This document shows, in pieces, positions 23,085 through 35,335 of a stretch of DNA of 64,000 nucleotides; within the stretch, counting starts at the first letter, position 1, and every line of letters starts with the position of its first letter. This DNA is from Phascolomyces articulosus (Eukaryota; Mucoromycota; Mucoromycetes; Mucorales; Lichtheimiaceae). Location: contig JAIXMP010000005.1 in assembly GCA_025677815.1 (NCBI GenBank), forward strand, positions 868,001 to 932,000. The letters are read 5' to 3'. The position numbers were made by a program, and so were the translations under genes. The notes beneath the pieces are model-generated. The model did not search any database. It worked only from the letters and a program-made list of their open reading frames with translations, and was not told the DNA's origin.

Positions 23085-24718
23085 TAAGGAGTAATGATCT
23101 TTTTTTAGGGGAAGGTTAATAATATATAATATAGTACAGGAAAAAAAAGTTTATAAATACGATGGTGCCAGTAGTAGATAAAGTTGTGAATGAAGATAAC
23201 GAATAACTTTAAATGATGTATTTACATGTATAAATATCAAAATATGAAAGAAAACAAGAAGATTATAAAAATGCTTTTGATGATGGTGCACTGTATATGA
23301 AAATGGCAAATATTGATTGTTTAATGGCAACTCTGATTTTTTTTATAAAAAAGTACAATAAAATAATGTATAGCAATGATAATAAAGAAAGCTTTTTTCC
23401 ATTTAGCTGGTTTTACTAGAGTAATGATTGTTAGTATATTATTGAATGGTCATAACAATGTCAAAGTAAAAATATGTTGATCATTTCTAAGTTTATAATA
23501 AGGTTTCAAAAACAAAACTATATTCAACTCTTGATGTGTCATCGTGATAATAGAAACATTTTTGTTCATTTTCATAAGCAGGTATTATTAAAATGAAGTA
23601 TTGAAAACAATGACATGCCAACTCATTTTTATAATAGTGCTTGCTAAGAAAAAAAAAGAACGGTGTGCTCATTATTATTATTCACATATTGAGATAGGGA
23701 AAGTCATTAATAATAAAATGCCTATTTTAATCCAGATCGTTGGCAGTATCATTATGGGGTTCAAGTCATTATAAATTTTCATTTTTTGTGAGGTGTTCAT
23801 TGACGGAAATAAAATTCGATTATTGTATTGTGTAAAACACAACATTAATTATTTTCAATAACAATGAATTTGAGAGAAAAAAAAGGAGAGAGGAGCGATG
23901 GAAGGAATGTACTTTGATAACATCATTGTCATTGATCACCTTCATGAGAACCGAGAAAGCGAAAAACTAAATATGCAAAAAGTGAACACGATTTAATATA
24001 GCTTGTTATAAAACATACTACTTTTTTATAGTCTTTATCAGTTATTTTTTATTACTCAGTAGTCCGTCATGGTTCTTCTATTGTGAATTTTGTATAAAAC
24101 GCATTACTCATTCAATTATTCAAATCAGTGGATACGTTTTGGTCAAATGTAATTATGAGTAATATAAAGATAATAACAAACTAGACATTGAGACATATGT
24201 GATCTGTATGATTATCGTATAACATCATACTAATTTGATTCAAACACATTAGGAAACAGGGAAGAGATATGTTATTGGAAATTAGAATTTTCGAATGAGG
24301 ACTTTAATAATCGATAACGTTTGTGGATTTTTTTGTCTGTCAAATTAAAGCAACAGGATAAAGTTTCAACCTTGCATGGTGTTCTCTTCTCATATTACTT
24401 TTGGAATACGTAATTCCAATATAATAATTGAAGATGAAAGAGCACATATAATAAATTTATATATACCATCTACTCTATTCAATGATAATAGCTAAAAATG
24501 GATGTAAATCATTTATTTAATTAATATTACTTCTTTTTTTTTTACTAAGCATCGAAGAAAGTATCTGGTAAAATGGAGAACAGGCATATAATTAAAGTTA
24601 TCATTAACCAACTGAAAATTGGGAACGGTTTACGTTTTTTTTTTTTTTCGTCGGGACAAGCTTTCTATGAATGTTTGCTCAAGATATACCACCACTATTA
24701 GGAGATATAATGATCTCG

Positions 24719-24719
<1 letters not shown>

Positions 24720-24754
<35 letters not shown>
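24720..24754. repeat. CTA triplet microsatellite
   Basis: About eleven uninterrupted CTA units in non-coding DNA. Confidence 0.95.
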
Positions 24755-24755
<1 letters not shown>

Positions 24756-25231
24756 ATAATGTTTATACGTACCTCTCAGGTTCTATTGAAAAGAGTGTCA
24801 CAGGTTAGCCCAATCATTTTGTCTAGTTTATACCAATATAAACTTTTTGATATTCTTATATAGATAATATTATTGGATGTCTATTTATCATTATTGCATA
24901 CCAAAAACAGGACATTCTTCCTGTATACACGACTAAAAGTAATATATTCTTTCTTTTTCCTCACTTTTCTCCAGAAAATAAAATTGTTTTATTAAAACCA
25001 ACCCAACAATGGTTCGTTATTTCACGTTTCATAAATAATAATACGTAATAAATTTAGTCTTCTTCTGCTATAACAAAAGAAGAGTGTTTCACAATGTTTG
25101 GTGATAATTGGACTTGTATAAAGTTTCTATATATAAATAAGATAAATATAAATCAAGCATGTGCTATGCAAAAGTTTAATATGTGCATGTGTAACTTATT
25201 AAGCCTCAAAAGGCTTTTAAAGTTATTCATT

Positions 25232-25233
<2 letters not shown>

Positions 25234-25269
<36 letters not shown>
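25234..25269. repeat. AG dinucleotide microsatellite
   Basis: About eighteen uninterrupted AG units; a similar run is at about 9431-9465 upstream of the septin gene. Confidence 0.95.
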
Positions 25270-25272
<3 letters not shown>

Positions 25273-26501
25273 TTAACCTTTTATATATATAAAATATATA
25301 AATTTCTCTGTTGTGTGTGTTCGTCGGATATAAGCCATTTTTACTTTTCCGCCCTTTTATTTTAATTTTCTCGGTCAAATAGCCGGTTATCTTTGTTTGT
25401 CATCGTTTAAACTGTTGTAAAAACTACATTATTATTTATGCAAAATATGGATGCATTACAAAAACAACCTACATCACTTTTATATAGATAACAAAACACA
25501 ATGAGCCTACATAATAATAATGTAAAGTAGTATAAATAATTGATTTCATACGTCATTTTTATTCAAATGTTGTAATACGAGATACTTTTTACCATTCCAC
25601 ATTTCTTTCAAAAAAAGAAAAAAGATAGCATCATAGAACCCAGGATCTTCTTCAAAAGAGTAACACCACAATCATTCCAGTGCGGAGCTGAACCATACAA
25701 AAAAAGACCTGTCAAAAAGTATAAAATGCCAAAACTGTCAACTGATAAAATAATAATAGTAATAATAATAATTACGGTGCTGCTGCTGCTGCTGATGATG
25801 ATGAATTGAGTAATCATTATGATTCGTTCATAAATAATGAAACCTTGATAACAAAAAAAAATCAATCATCTCCGCCTCTATGACGATTCTACGTTTTTAA
25901 TGATGAAGATTGTAACAATGATGGATGATAAAGAAGATGATGATGATGATACAAGGAGGGCGAGGAGAGAGTACTATATACATACTACGAAAAAAAAAGA
26001 AAGGTTATCCATGATTCATTTGTTGATAATGAAATCAAATATGATATAAAAAACTAATCTACAGTTGCATTGAATTGGGTGCCACAAAAAATTGAAATGA
26101 GTCTGACATAAATAAGCATCAATATAATAACAGGGAAGAAGAGGAAGAAGAAGAAGAATATATGGGATAGAATATTATTACCAGGCAAAGTATATACTAA
26201 AAACACGTGTCCCTTAAGATTTTATTATATTTCCAAGCCCCTCTCATCTTTAGAAATCCCATACTTTTTTTTTTCCTTTTTCCTTTTTTTTTTTTTTTAC
26301 TCCCTTCCTTTTCTTTCCCTTTTTTTTCTTCTTATTTAACATCAAAAACCTTTCACCACCAACCACCATCCATTAACTAACCAAACCAAAAACACCCACC
26401 AAACACCCACCTCCCTCCTCCTTCTCTCTTTCTCTTTTTCTTACTCTCTTTTTTTTCTCTCCTCTCATATAAAATATACAAGTAACATAGATACAATTCG
26501 C

Positions 26502-26513
26502 ATGCTACCATGA
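26502..26513 (+). promoter_or_regulatory. Minimal uORF overlapping the casein kinase start
   Basis: ATGCTACCATGA encodes Met-Leu-Pro-stop. Its stop codon TGA overlaps the main ATG (26510-26512) as ATGA. If the leader includes this ATG, scanning ribosomes could re-initiate or leak past it. Translation of it is inference. Confidence 0.4.
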
Positions 26514-29276
26514 CAACTCGACATCAAGCACCGATACCCATCAATGGCAAAGCATTATCGCCATCTACATCTACAAAATCAACCACGAATTCAACCAATA
26601 TAGTAGGCGTTCATTATCGAGTCGGTAAAAAAGTAGGCGAAGGCAGTTTTGGTGTATTATACGAAGGTTGATAAAAAAAAACTCTCTCTTTTTTATTATT
26701 TATTTTTATAATCCAATATAATTCAATAATAATAATAATAATAATAATAAAATATATTTTTTATATATATCATTATATATATATATCTTTTTTTTTTGTT
26801 TTCCAATTATTTTTATTATTATTATTCAGGTACCAATCTTTTAAACAATCAATCTGTGGCTATCAAGTTCGAAGCTCGCAAGTCAGAAGCTCCTCAGTTG
26901 AGAGATGAATACCGAACCTATAAGATTCTCTCCGGTTTACGTAACGTAACAATTCAATTATGCAAAAAAAGAGAGAGAGAGAATATGTGTTATGAATATT
27001 TTTGTTCCGTTATCTAATTGACATGTTATATATATATTCTATTTGTTAACGATTTTTTTCTTTTTTTGGGTGAAAATTATATATTTTTATAATTGTGGAT
27101 CACACACAAACACCTTAATTATATTTAAACAAATAATTATTATTTAATTATTGTTATTATTATTATTATTTAGCGGGTGTACCTAGTGCTTATTACTTTG
27201 GTCAAGAAGGACAACATAATATCCTGGTGATCGATTTACTGGGTCCTAGTCTCGAGGATGTATTTGACATGTGTGGTCGAAAGTTTTCCGTCAAAACAGT
27301 GGCTATGCTAGCGAAACAAATGGTATGCATATGTGTTACCTTGAAATATATATATCTCAACCGGAACATCAAAAAAAAAAATACACTGGTGAAATGTAAG
27401 ACAAGAAAACTAAAACCGATATTTTTTTTTTTATTACACCAAAAAAAAATAGTTACTTCGAGTAGAGAACGTACATGAACGCAATTTGATCTATCGAGAC
27501 ATTAAACCCGATAACTTCTTGATCGGACGACCGGGTAGTAAACATGCCAATACAGTTTATATGATTGATTTCGGTATGGCCAAACCCTATAGAGACCCAA
27601 AAACTAAACAACATATTCCGTATCGTGAACGTAAAAGTTTGTCGGGTACAGCACGTTACATGAGTATCAATACCCATTTGGGAAGAGGTATGTAATAGCT
27701 TTAAGCGGGTCTCTAAAAAAAGTAAAAAAGGGGAGCGGGGTAGGTTTGGTTGGTTGGTTTTAACCTTGGTGTATTATTTGGATAAAACCCAAGGGTGGGG
27801 GGTGTGGAGAGGAGGTGTGTGTGCGAAAAAATTATATGTATATATAAAAAGTACGCCAATTAAGGGTAACTCATACATACTCCGACATTCATATTATCCC
27901 TCCCCCAAACAAACAAACAAACATTTACTTAGAGCAATCAAGGCGTGATGATTTAGAATCACTTGGTCATGTTTTCATGTATTTCTTAAGAGGCTCTTTA
28001 CCTTGGCAAGGTTTAAAAGCTGCAACCAATAAACAAAAATATGAAAAGATTGGTGAAAAGAAACAAACTACAGCCATTAAAGATTTATGTGATGGATTTC
28101 CTGGTAAGAAGAAGAAGATGATCTCTTTTAAGGGGAGCAGAGAGTTGTTGAATAGAATGTTTATAATTTTTCTTGTCGATCCACTAACGAAAGAATTCAA
28201 CATACTAACATATTTTAGAAGAATTTGGTATCTATTTACAATACGTAAGAAAACTTGGATTTGAAGAATCCCCGGATTATGAATTCCTTCGTGAATTATT
28301 CAATAAAGTATTACGTCGTATGGGTGAACAAGATGATGCCATTTATGACTGGATGTTATTGAATAATGGCAAGGGGTATGAGGCAAGTATATATATTATT
28401 ATTATTTCTCTCTTTTTTTTTTCTTGAACGCCACTTATCAAAAATCTGTGGCTACATGGGGATTGAATTCACTTCTTCTTCATCATCATCAATATGAAAT
28501 CCAGGAACCATTATTTCTTTCTCTCTTTTCTTTCTTTCTATCTCTTTTTTTTTCTTTCTTTCTTCTCTCTCCATTCTCCTGCCTTTGTGATTCCATATCG
28601 ATAAACTTGGAGAAGAAAAGAAGGGAGACATTGGATAAATAGAAAGAAAGAAAAGAAGAAAAAAAAAAGGGGAGAGAGAGTGTGTGTGTGGAAGGGGGCG
28701 AGGGAGAAGGAAATCATCTTGAATGGAAAGATTTTATGCATCTTTTTTTTTTGTATTTTTTACTTTTGGGCTGAAAAATAAGGGGGGAGAGGATTAGAAA
28801 AGCTAAACTTTTTTTTTATAATAATCCAACTAACAACTCACCCTTGAATATTATAGCATCATTCAAAGAGTGACAGTAAACGACATCACTATGGTCGTGA
28901 AGCGACTTCCAGATTGGCATTATCACCCGGTAGTCAAGCACGTCGATCCAATCGTCCTCAAAATAATAACACGAATCATCATCAACGACAAACATCACAA
29001 CCATCCCCACATCCACAGCAACAGCAACAGCAACAAAATATGAACACGAATACCACAGGAACCACACTTCCAGCCATGCCTCAACATGCATTATCACCAC
29101 AACAAGAAGTAGACGTGAAACAACAACATCATTTATCATCCTCCTGTACACCTATTGCTCATGATTCATCCGTTCAACCAATACAACAAACTCACGATGA
29201 TGGGCCTCATAAAGAACATCGAGGATTTTGGCATGTGTTTATGGCATTTGTGACATGTGGCACCTTTAGTCATTGA
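26510..29276 (+). CDS. Casein kinase I, plasma-membrane/Yck-Cki1 type (7 exons)
   Basis: Ser/Thr kinase of the CK1 family. Exons are 26510-26666, 26830-26940, 27174-27322, 27453-27687, 27933-28103, 28219-28382 and 28857-29276, giving 468 residues. Motifs are the glycine loop [18 protein letters not shown] with the ATP lysine, [18 protein letters not shown], and the CK1 signature SINTHLG. The last intron only keeps phase if a GC donor is used (GAG|GCAAGT at 28383); the nearby GT donors give a premature stop or the wrong frame. The tail is rich in H, Q, N, S and T and ends [17 protein letters not shown]: aromatic and hydrophobic with one cysteine, instead of the terminal CC that is palmitoylated in yeast Yck1/2. 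Membrane attachment is therefore uncertain. Confidence 0.95.
28383..28856 (+). other. GC-AG intron of the casein kinase gene
   Basis: A 474-base intron, several times longer than the others in this gene. Donor AG|GCAAGT, acceptor ATTATAG|CATCAT. Both GT alternatives nearby (28376 and 28387) are out of phase with the 3' exon. The CT-rich and GA-rich inner tracts (28510-28570 and 28610-28680) could pair with each other. Confidence 0.75.
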
Positions 29277-30217
29277 AACACGTACACGAAAAAGAAGAAG
29301 AAAAAAAAGAGAAAAAAAACATATAACCCCATCTTAATAATAATTTTCCTAATAATATAATAATAATATTTCATCTTTTTTTTATTTTTTTTTTTACCCG
29401 AATGCATCCAAAACAACCATCACACACAGTTTACAGCAACATTCAATCCATTCTTATATCACTATCCCATTTGACACCCACTTACCATTCGCACTTCTTC
29501 CCATTTATTATTTTCTGTTACTATACACAAAAACACACACACATTGGACCTTTTTATTTGCAAAGAAACCATACCACCACCTCTTTCCCCCCCTTTTTTT
29601 TTCTTCATATTATTATTGTTATTCCTTTTATTTTCTTTTTTTCTTTCTGCATACTATTTTGGCCATTTTTTTTCATTTTTTTTATATTGTAATAGCCAAC
29701 AAGAACAACAACAACAAATCATGAATTAATAGATATACTTCTTTACAATGATAAAAGGATGTAAAAAAAAAGTCTTTTGAATTCATAATTTATTTATATG
29801 TCACATGTTATTATGTTGTTTGTGTGGGGGGTGACTATAGTATCAAAGTTACTTTGAATGGTAAATCATTATGCTTATTCTTATTTTGACCATTGTGAAA
29901 TCAATGCTAGTCTAAATGAATAAAATTTCATTTGTAATCACACTTTTTGGGATATATCATTGATCATTACAAGAGATCAACTCTATTTACTTTTTTTTGT
30001 GTTGTAAAATATAGTGTATATATATTATAGATATCAAATTTTCGGAAGGCGTCATTTTTTTAATACTAAAAGTAAAGTGATGGTGGAAGAGGATGGACTT
30101 TTTTTTTTGTCATAATAAAACGGGATAGGAAGGAAGAGGGGGGGGATAATCATATAAAATGTATATGGAAAGTAAATCGGATGAAATAGACAGTTGGGAG
30201 AGGAATTTTTTTTACAT
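29277..30217. other. 3' flanks of convergent CK1 and PRO2 genes
   Basis: Purine-rich then T-rich DNA with pyrimidine tracts; a CAA-repeat stretch near 29696-29720. Frames here are low-complexity and not called. Confidence 0.5.
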
Positions 30218-32019
30218 TTAAATGTTATAATTTTCAGGTGCAATGGTTTCATGCAAGAATTGTTTCTTACCAGAACCAAATTCTCCAGCAACATGACCAT
30301 TACCTCGGATCTTGTATTTGTAAATGACTAAACCTTCCAAACCAACAGGACCACGAGCATGTGTCTTGTTTGTGGATACCTAATTGTAGTATGGTATTGT
30401 GAATAGACGTGATATATTATTATTATATTTTCACCTTATTTCACCTACACCATTCTACCAAAACCCCCATATCCCACATATATAAATACTACTTACACCA
30501 ACTTCAGCACCGAAACCATATCGGAAACCATCAGCGAACCGAGTGCTTGCATTCCAATAACTACCAGCATCATCCACACGAGTAGTAAAGATATCAGCAG
30601 TAGCTTCATTTTCAGTCACAATAGCATCCGTATGCTTAGATCCATGTTCATTGATATGAGCCACGGCTTCATTAACATCCTTGACGGACTTGACAGCAAT
30701 AATATGATCCAAGAATTCGGTGTCGAAATCTTCAGGTACAGCAGGGACAATCTTATCATGAAGTTCAGAAGCAACAGTGGATAAGAGGAAGGAACGGACA
30801 TTTTCTTCAGCCTTCAATGTAACATTGGCATTCAAAAGAGCAGTAGCGACAGTGGTGAATTTATCGGTACCTTGCAAAAGATCTTCATGAACCAACAAGG
30901 TTTCAGCAGAGTTACAGGCAGCAGGGTAGTTTGTCTATATACGCACATAGATTGATATGATTTTTTTTTATAAGTATATCACTCTCTTATCATTTCGTTC
31001 CCATATCCCATACCCTCCTATTTTTCTTACCTTGGAATCAACAGCAATGCGACAAGCCTTATTGATATCTGCTTCCTTATCCACATACACAGCACAAATA
31101 CCATCAGCATGACCAAGAACTGGAATTCTGTAATATATATAAATATTATAGTGGTTCCTGTGTTACCATAATTTTCTATAACCCAAAATACCCAAAAAAA
31201 AACCACTCTGTCTCTCTCATTTACCTGGTATTATTTTGAATATGCTTGACAAGACTATTGCTACCACGAGGAACTACCATATCCACATAACGATCCAAAT
31301 CCAACAAAGCACTGATATCTTCACGTGTTTCCACAATTTGTACAGCTTCCTTTGGAATACCATTGGTTTCTGGAAGACCTGCCAAAGCATCTTGAATGAC
31401 CTTGGCAAGGACAGCATTGGTCTTGGTGGCTTCCTTACCACCCTTTAAAATCACAGCATTACCTGACTTAAGAGCAAGACTGGAAATATTTACTACCACT
31501 TCAGGACGTGCTTCAAAGATAGTCAACAAGACACCAACAGGAACAGTGATTCGATATAATTCTAAACCTTCATCCAATTTTTTGGCATAGGTCACTTTTT
31601 TGGTAGGATCAGGAAGATTGGCAATATCACTAACACCTGATAAGATGGTATCGAATTTGTCACCATTGCAAATATCAAGACGTTTGAATAAAGAAGCTGA
31701 TAATTTTCCAGCGTTGACTTGTTCTTCAGCAATCTAAAGAACAAAATTTCATAAATTTAATATTCTATAATAAATCGAAAGATACTCCTGTCCCTTTATT
31801 TTGTTTATTTGTTTGTTTCTCTCACTCTATTTTTTATCATTTCAAATAAGTTACCTTTTTATCTTCCTCATTGGCTTTAAAGATCTCGTCTCTTCGTTCT
31901 GCAAGTACTTGTTTTATGCGAAGTAAAGCTTCATTCTTTTGGTCGTCTGTCACAGACTGCATGGCAACAGAGGCCAAACGAGAAGCGCGTGCAAGATCAA
32001 CAATGGAATTGGAGCTCAT
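30218..32019 (-). CDS. PRO2: Gamma-glutamyl phosphate reductase (5 exons)
   Basis: Second step of proline synthesis: NADPH-dependent reduction of glutamyl 5-phosphate to glutamate 5-semialdehyde. Exons are 32019-31855, 31733-31225, 31127-31031, 30934-30497 and 30379-30218, giving 456 residues, the length of yeast Pro2; all phases agree. Recognisable landmarks are [62 protein letters not shown], the catalytic-cysteine segment [36 protein letters not shown], and the C-terminal [20 protein letters not shown]. The enzyme is cytosolic; no targeting signal is seen. It faces CK1 tail to tail. Confidence 0.97.
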
Positions 32020-33825
32020 TATAGAATTAAGTGAATGGGGTTCGATCGATTAATAAAAAAGAAAAGGTGGAGAAAGAGAAAAAAAGAAGAAGAAAGAAGG
32101 AAATATATATATATATAAAGGGTTGTATTTGTTCACTTCATTTCATGACCCGAGGTCCGGGCGTGTTGCATGTCAAGATGGTTTTTTTTTGTTCCCAAGC
32201 GTTTAAAATCCCGAATAAAGATCATAATCCAAACTTGGATGATGAAATATTACTGATGATGACCACAAGAAAAAAACAGGGACCTTCACACTGCTCATGC
32301 TCTCACATATATAAAAAGAGCATGATTCTCAACCCAAAGGCACACAGACCAACTCTATGGAAAAAAAAGACAAATATATTAATGGTATGAAGATCCATTT
32401 TACTCCACATTATTGTTTTTTTATTTAAATGCCAGCAAAACTGATAATGAATATATCTCATCTCTCTCTCTCTTTTGTTCTTTCTTCTTTTACCAAACTT
32501 CATATCGACTTAAAAAAAGTCATATAATTTAAAACCAAGAGATGATGATGATGATGCGGGCTACCCAACAACTTTTTTTTATCAGAAACTATAAATTCAA
32601 GTAGTATTGCATCATGATTACTACTTACGGTAAGTATGGAAAACCTTACAAAAAGTATATTATTAGTTTTCACATAATTTAAGGATTACACTTGGTTAAA
32701 AAAAAAGTGTGATACGAATTTCGGACTTTTGATTTGGGATGATTCAAAGAAGTTTTTTTGTCATGCTTTTTGAATTTAACGTTATTAACACTGGTTCCTA
32801 TTTGTCATTAACAAATTTTATTATAAAACCTTTCTGTATCTACGAAAATCATATTCGTCATCTATCTATAAAGAAGGAGGGAAGGGGAGGGGGTTATGTT
32901 ATATATATGTTTATATATAAAAGCTGTAAGATAATGTATATGCAGAGCAAAAAAAAAGAAAAGTTTTTTCCGTTTTGCGTCACTACTACTACTACTTTGG
33001 CTCTTTTTCTAAATATTATCTTATCGATCAAAGCTATCTATAAAAAATAAAGGATCTCATGATAAAACAGAAATGATGGAATAATATATTTCCAGCGCTA
33101 GGATCACAAAATCAGCTTTTTTCTTTGTGTATCAAGAACGGAGTATGCCCCGAGTTTTGGATATATTCTGTAACTATAGTAAAAGGACACATATTCCGTT
33201 ATTGTTGCTTTTGTTGGTTTGAAGGATGAAATATATAATAAATCATACATGATTTAGACAACAGGCCAATAATTTATTATATTAATTTAGTATATACTTA
33301 TGGAAGAATATCCAGAATGAACCATACTCGTATGAATCCATTTAACAGAATATTTTTCTCCCTTTAGAACAAAAAAATACCCATTGCCATACTATGGATA
33401 ATCATTTACTTTTCCTTTTACACATCTGATGGAAAATCTCTATATCAAATTGTTTAAGTTTCTTATCAAAGAGTAGTGTTTTCAAAAAACAATGTATGGA
33501 ACAACAAAAAAAAGAAGAATCTAGTCTTTTTTTTTTGTTTAATTTATATATGATTCAAAAAATAAGTATATGGATAGTTAGAAAGATAGGAAAAAATAAA
33601 ATAAAAAATGAGACCATGTTATACTGTGCATAAACAAGCAGTAATGTAAATTTCAATTTCATCATTATCAGTATTATTTACATGGCTGGTACCATTATTA
33701 ATGCTGCTATTGTTGTTGTTTCGCATTGTAATTACGCCATCGATCAGGGTTTTCCCCCTTTCATCACTATTAACAATATCATCTAGGTGTCGGATCGCTA
33801 AACATCGGGTATAGGCACCTTAAAC
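32020..33825. other. Upstream region of PRO2 and spacer to the retroelement
   Basis: Purine-rich PRO2 leader (32050-32110), then AT-rich DNA. Two moderate frames (32031-32390 and 32739-33050, both +) are K/I/Y-rich without domains and are not called. No Gcn4-type TGASTCA site was found near the PRO2 start. Confidence 0.5.
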
Positions 33826-35335
33826 ACATGATGCATCTTCATCGAATTCTCTTGCATCGAGGTTGCCATCATATTCTTGGCTGTCAGAGTGATAAGTGAT
33901 GAATGGTTGATTTGTGCTAAAATTCGAATCCAAGTTTTTCGTCGCATGCTGTTCAAAAGTTTCGATCGTGCTGGATAACTTCATAAAATTTAACGTGATG
34001 GATCGTACAACTGTCTGAGAGAACCAGTAGTGATACATGTCTGTGCAGTTGTGCTATAATGATTAATCTCCAGATTGGTTGGTATTGTTTAGTGTGATGT
34101 TGATTATGAAGAGGATTTAACAAAATACTAGCTGCGTCTTGTTGAATACCATTATCCATTAATCGTCGTCGTTTATGCTCCATGCGATCAAACACCAATG
34201 GGGGTTCTTCTGAAGAAGATTCTGATCTTGTCCTGGTGCGGCAAGGACTGTTGATCGTGGTATCTGTATGCTGCTACTGATTTGGTGTAGAGTTGGGTAC
34301 CATATCGCACTCTTCCAATTCAGTGTTATCAATGTTGCCATTACTCGTTCCTGTCGTAGTTTGCAAATTGTTTGTTGCTGAATGTTCCATGGGGGGGGGC
34401 AAGCATACACCCACTTCCATGGTTTCCATTGTTGTTGGAGGCTGTTGGTGGCAATCGTGTGGGAATCCCATTTCCGATGCGTCACATTCCATAGACCTAA
34501 AGCTGTCGTTTTGTTGAAAACTACTAGTCCCATCCCGTGTCTGATGAATCTGTAAACACCTCTATCTGAGGTTTGGCTGACAAGAAGCTTTGACCATTCC
34601 AGTGAATTAAATGATGTATCCACCACTTCAATTCATTTATTGCTCAAGATGAAAGACCGACAATGTCGTTCTAATCGTGGCCTTTAGCTCGAAATTGGTT
34701 GCGGCATACTATCAACTATCTGGTGTAAAGACGTGCTGGAAGTGCAGCCAATGACATTTCTTGAGCCTTTCCAATGAATGACGAAAGGCGATGAATGGTG
34801 CTGGATGGACTGTTGAGCAGCTTGCGTGCTTCTCGTCTGAGATCGCGAATTTTGGATGATGGGATTTTCAGACACATGGTCTTGGTGTCGATCTGAAAAC
34901 CCAAATGACTGATCTGTTGAGTAGGAGTTGTGTGCGATCTTGCTTCCTTCATCGAAAACCACAGATTGAAAAGCTTGGTCATTACCTGCTGTGTGTGAAG
35001 TCGAGATTTCTCCTTCGTTGCGGCACAAATCAATATGTCGTCCAAGTACGCGGATATCCTGATCCCCTTTCTGCAAGCCCAGCGAATGACTGGTCGAAGG
35101 ACCTTGGTAAAATCCATTGGTGAAACTGACAGACCGAAAACTAGAGTGCGGAATGCATATATGCATATTGGCGCGGTTGGTCTTTTTCATTGAATTTTAA
35201 AATCCAAAATGAACAATTATTCCGAGCTCTTACAAAATATAACGAAATAATAGAGCGCTGGATTGAAACAGCCTTCTCATTCGTACAGTAGTGTATCGAT
35301 GCATAACAGTGCTGTTTGGTCACACTGAAAGCCAA
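33826..35335 (-). mobile_element. Degenerate DIRS-like retrotransposon fragment
   Basis: Minus-strand order RT, RNase H-like, then recombinase-type N-terminus. The RT piece (35117-34716) has DFTKVLRPVIRWACRKGIRI, the active-site SAYLDDILI (YxDD motif), HLGFQIDTKTMCLKIP and SFIGKAQEMSLAALPARL, a pattern I know from DIRS-type elements. The RNase H-like part is split over two frames (34626-34262), with an NDCHQQPP-type segment in one and LGLWNVTHRKWDSHTI in the other. Downstream KRRRLMDNGIQQDAASILLN and TKQYQPIWR resemble the start of a DIRS tyrosine recombinase. Upstream RT motifs are mostly missing (frames break near 35141-35200). Multiple frameshifts and 5' loss show a dead copy. No terminal repeats were identified. 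Confidence 0.7.

Larger units (their letters stand above)
23085..26509. other. 3.4 kb AT-rich gene-poor region
   Basis: No coding region with consistent composition or domains on either strand. Contents are a CTA triplet array (24720-24754), a GA array (25234-25269), an AT-rich palindromic stretch after it (about 25280-25300) and, in the last 250 bases, the pyrimidine-rich promoter and leader of casein kinase I. Confidence 0.5.

Noticed and set aside
28387..28388. Canonical GT donor next to the casein kinase GC donor
   Set aside because: Joining it to the acceptor at 28856 gives a stop after five further codons, removing the conserved-looking tail; the GC donor keeps the frame.
28510..28680. 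CT-rich and GA-rich blocks as a structured RNA gene
   Set aside because: They are simple-sequence tracts inside an intron; pairing is possible but no specific fold is evident.
34684..35190. Second minus-strand frame (about 168 codons) overlapping the RT frame
   Set aside because: It is an alternative frame of the DIRS-like RT, which carries the recognisable YLDD motif.
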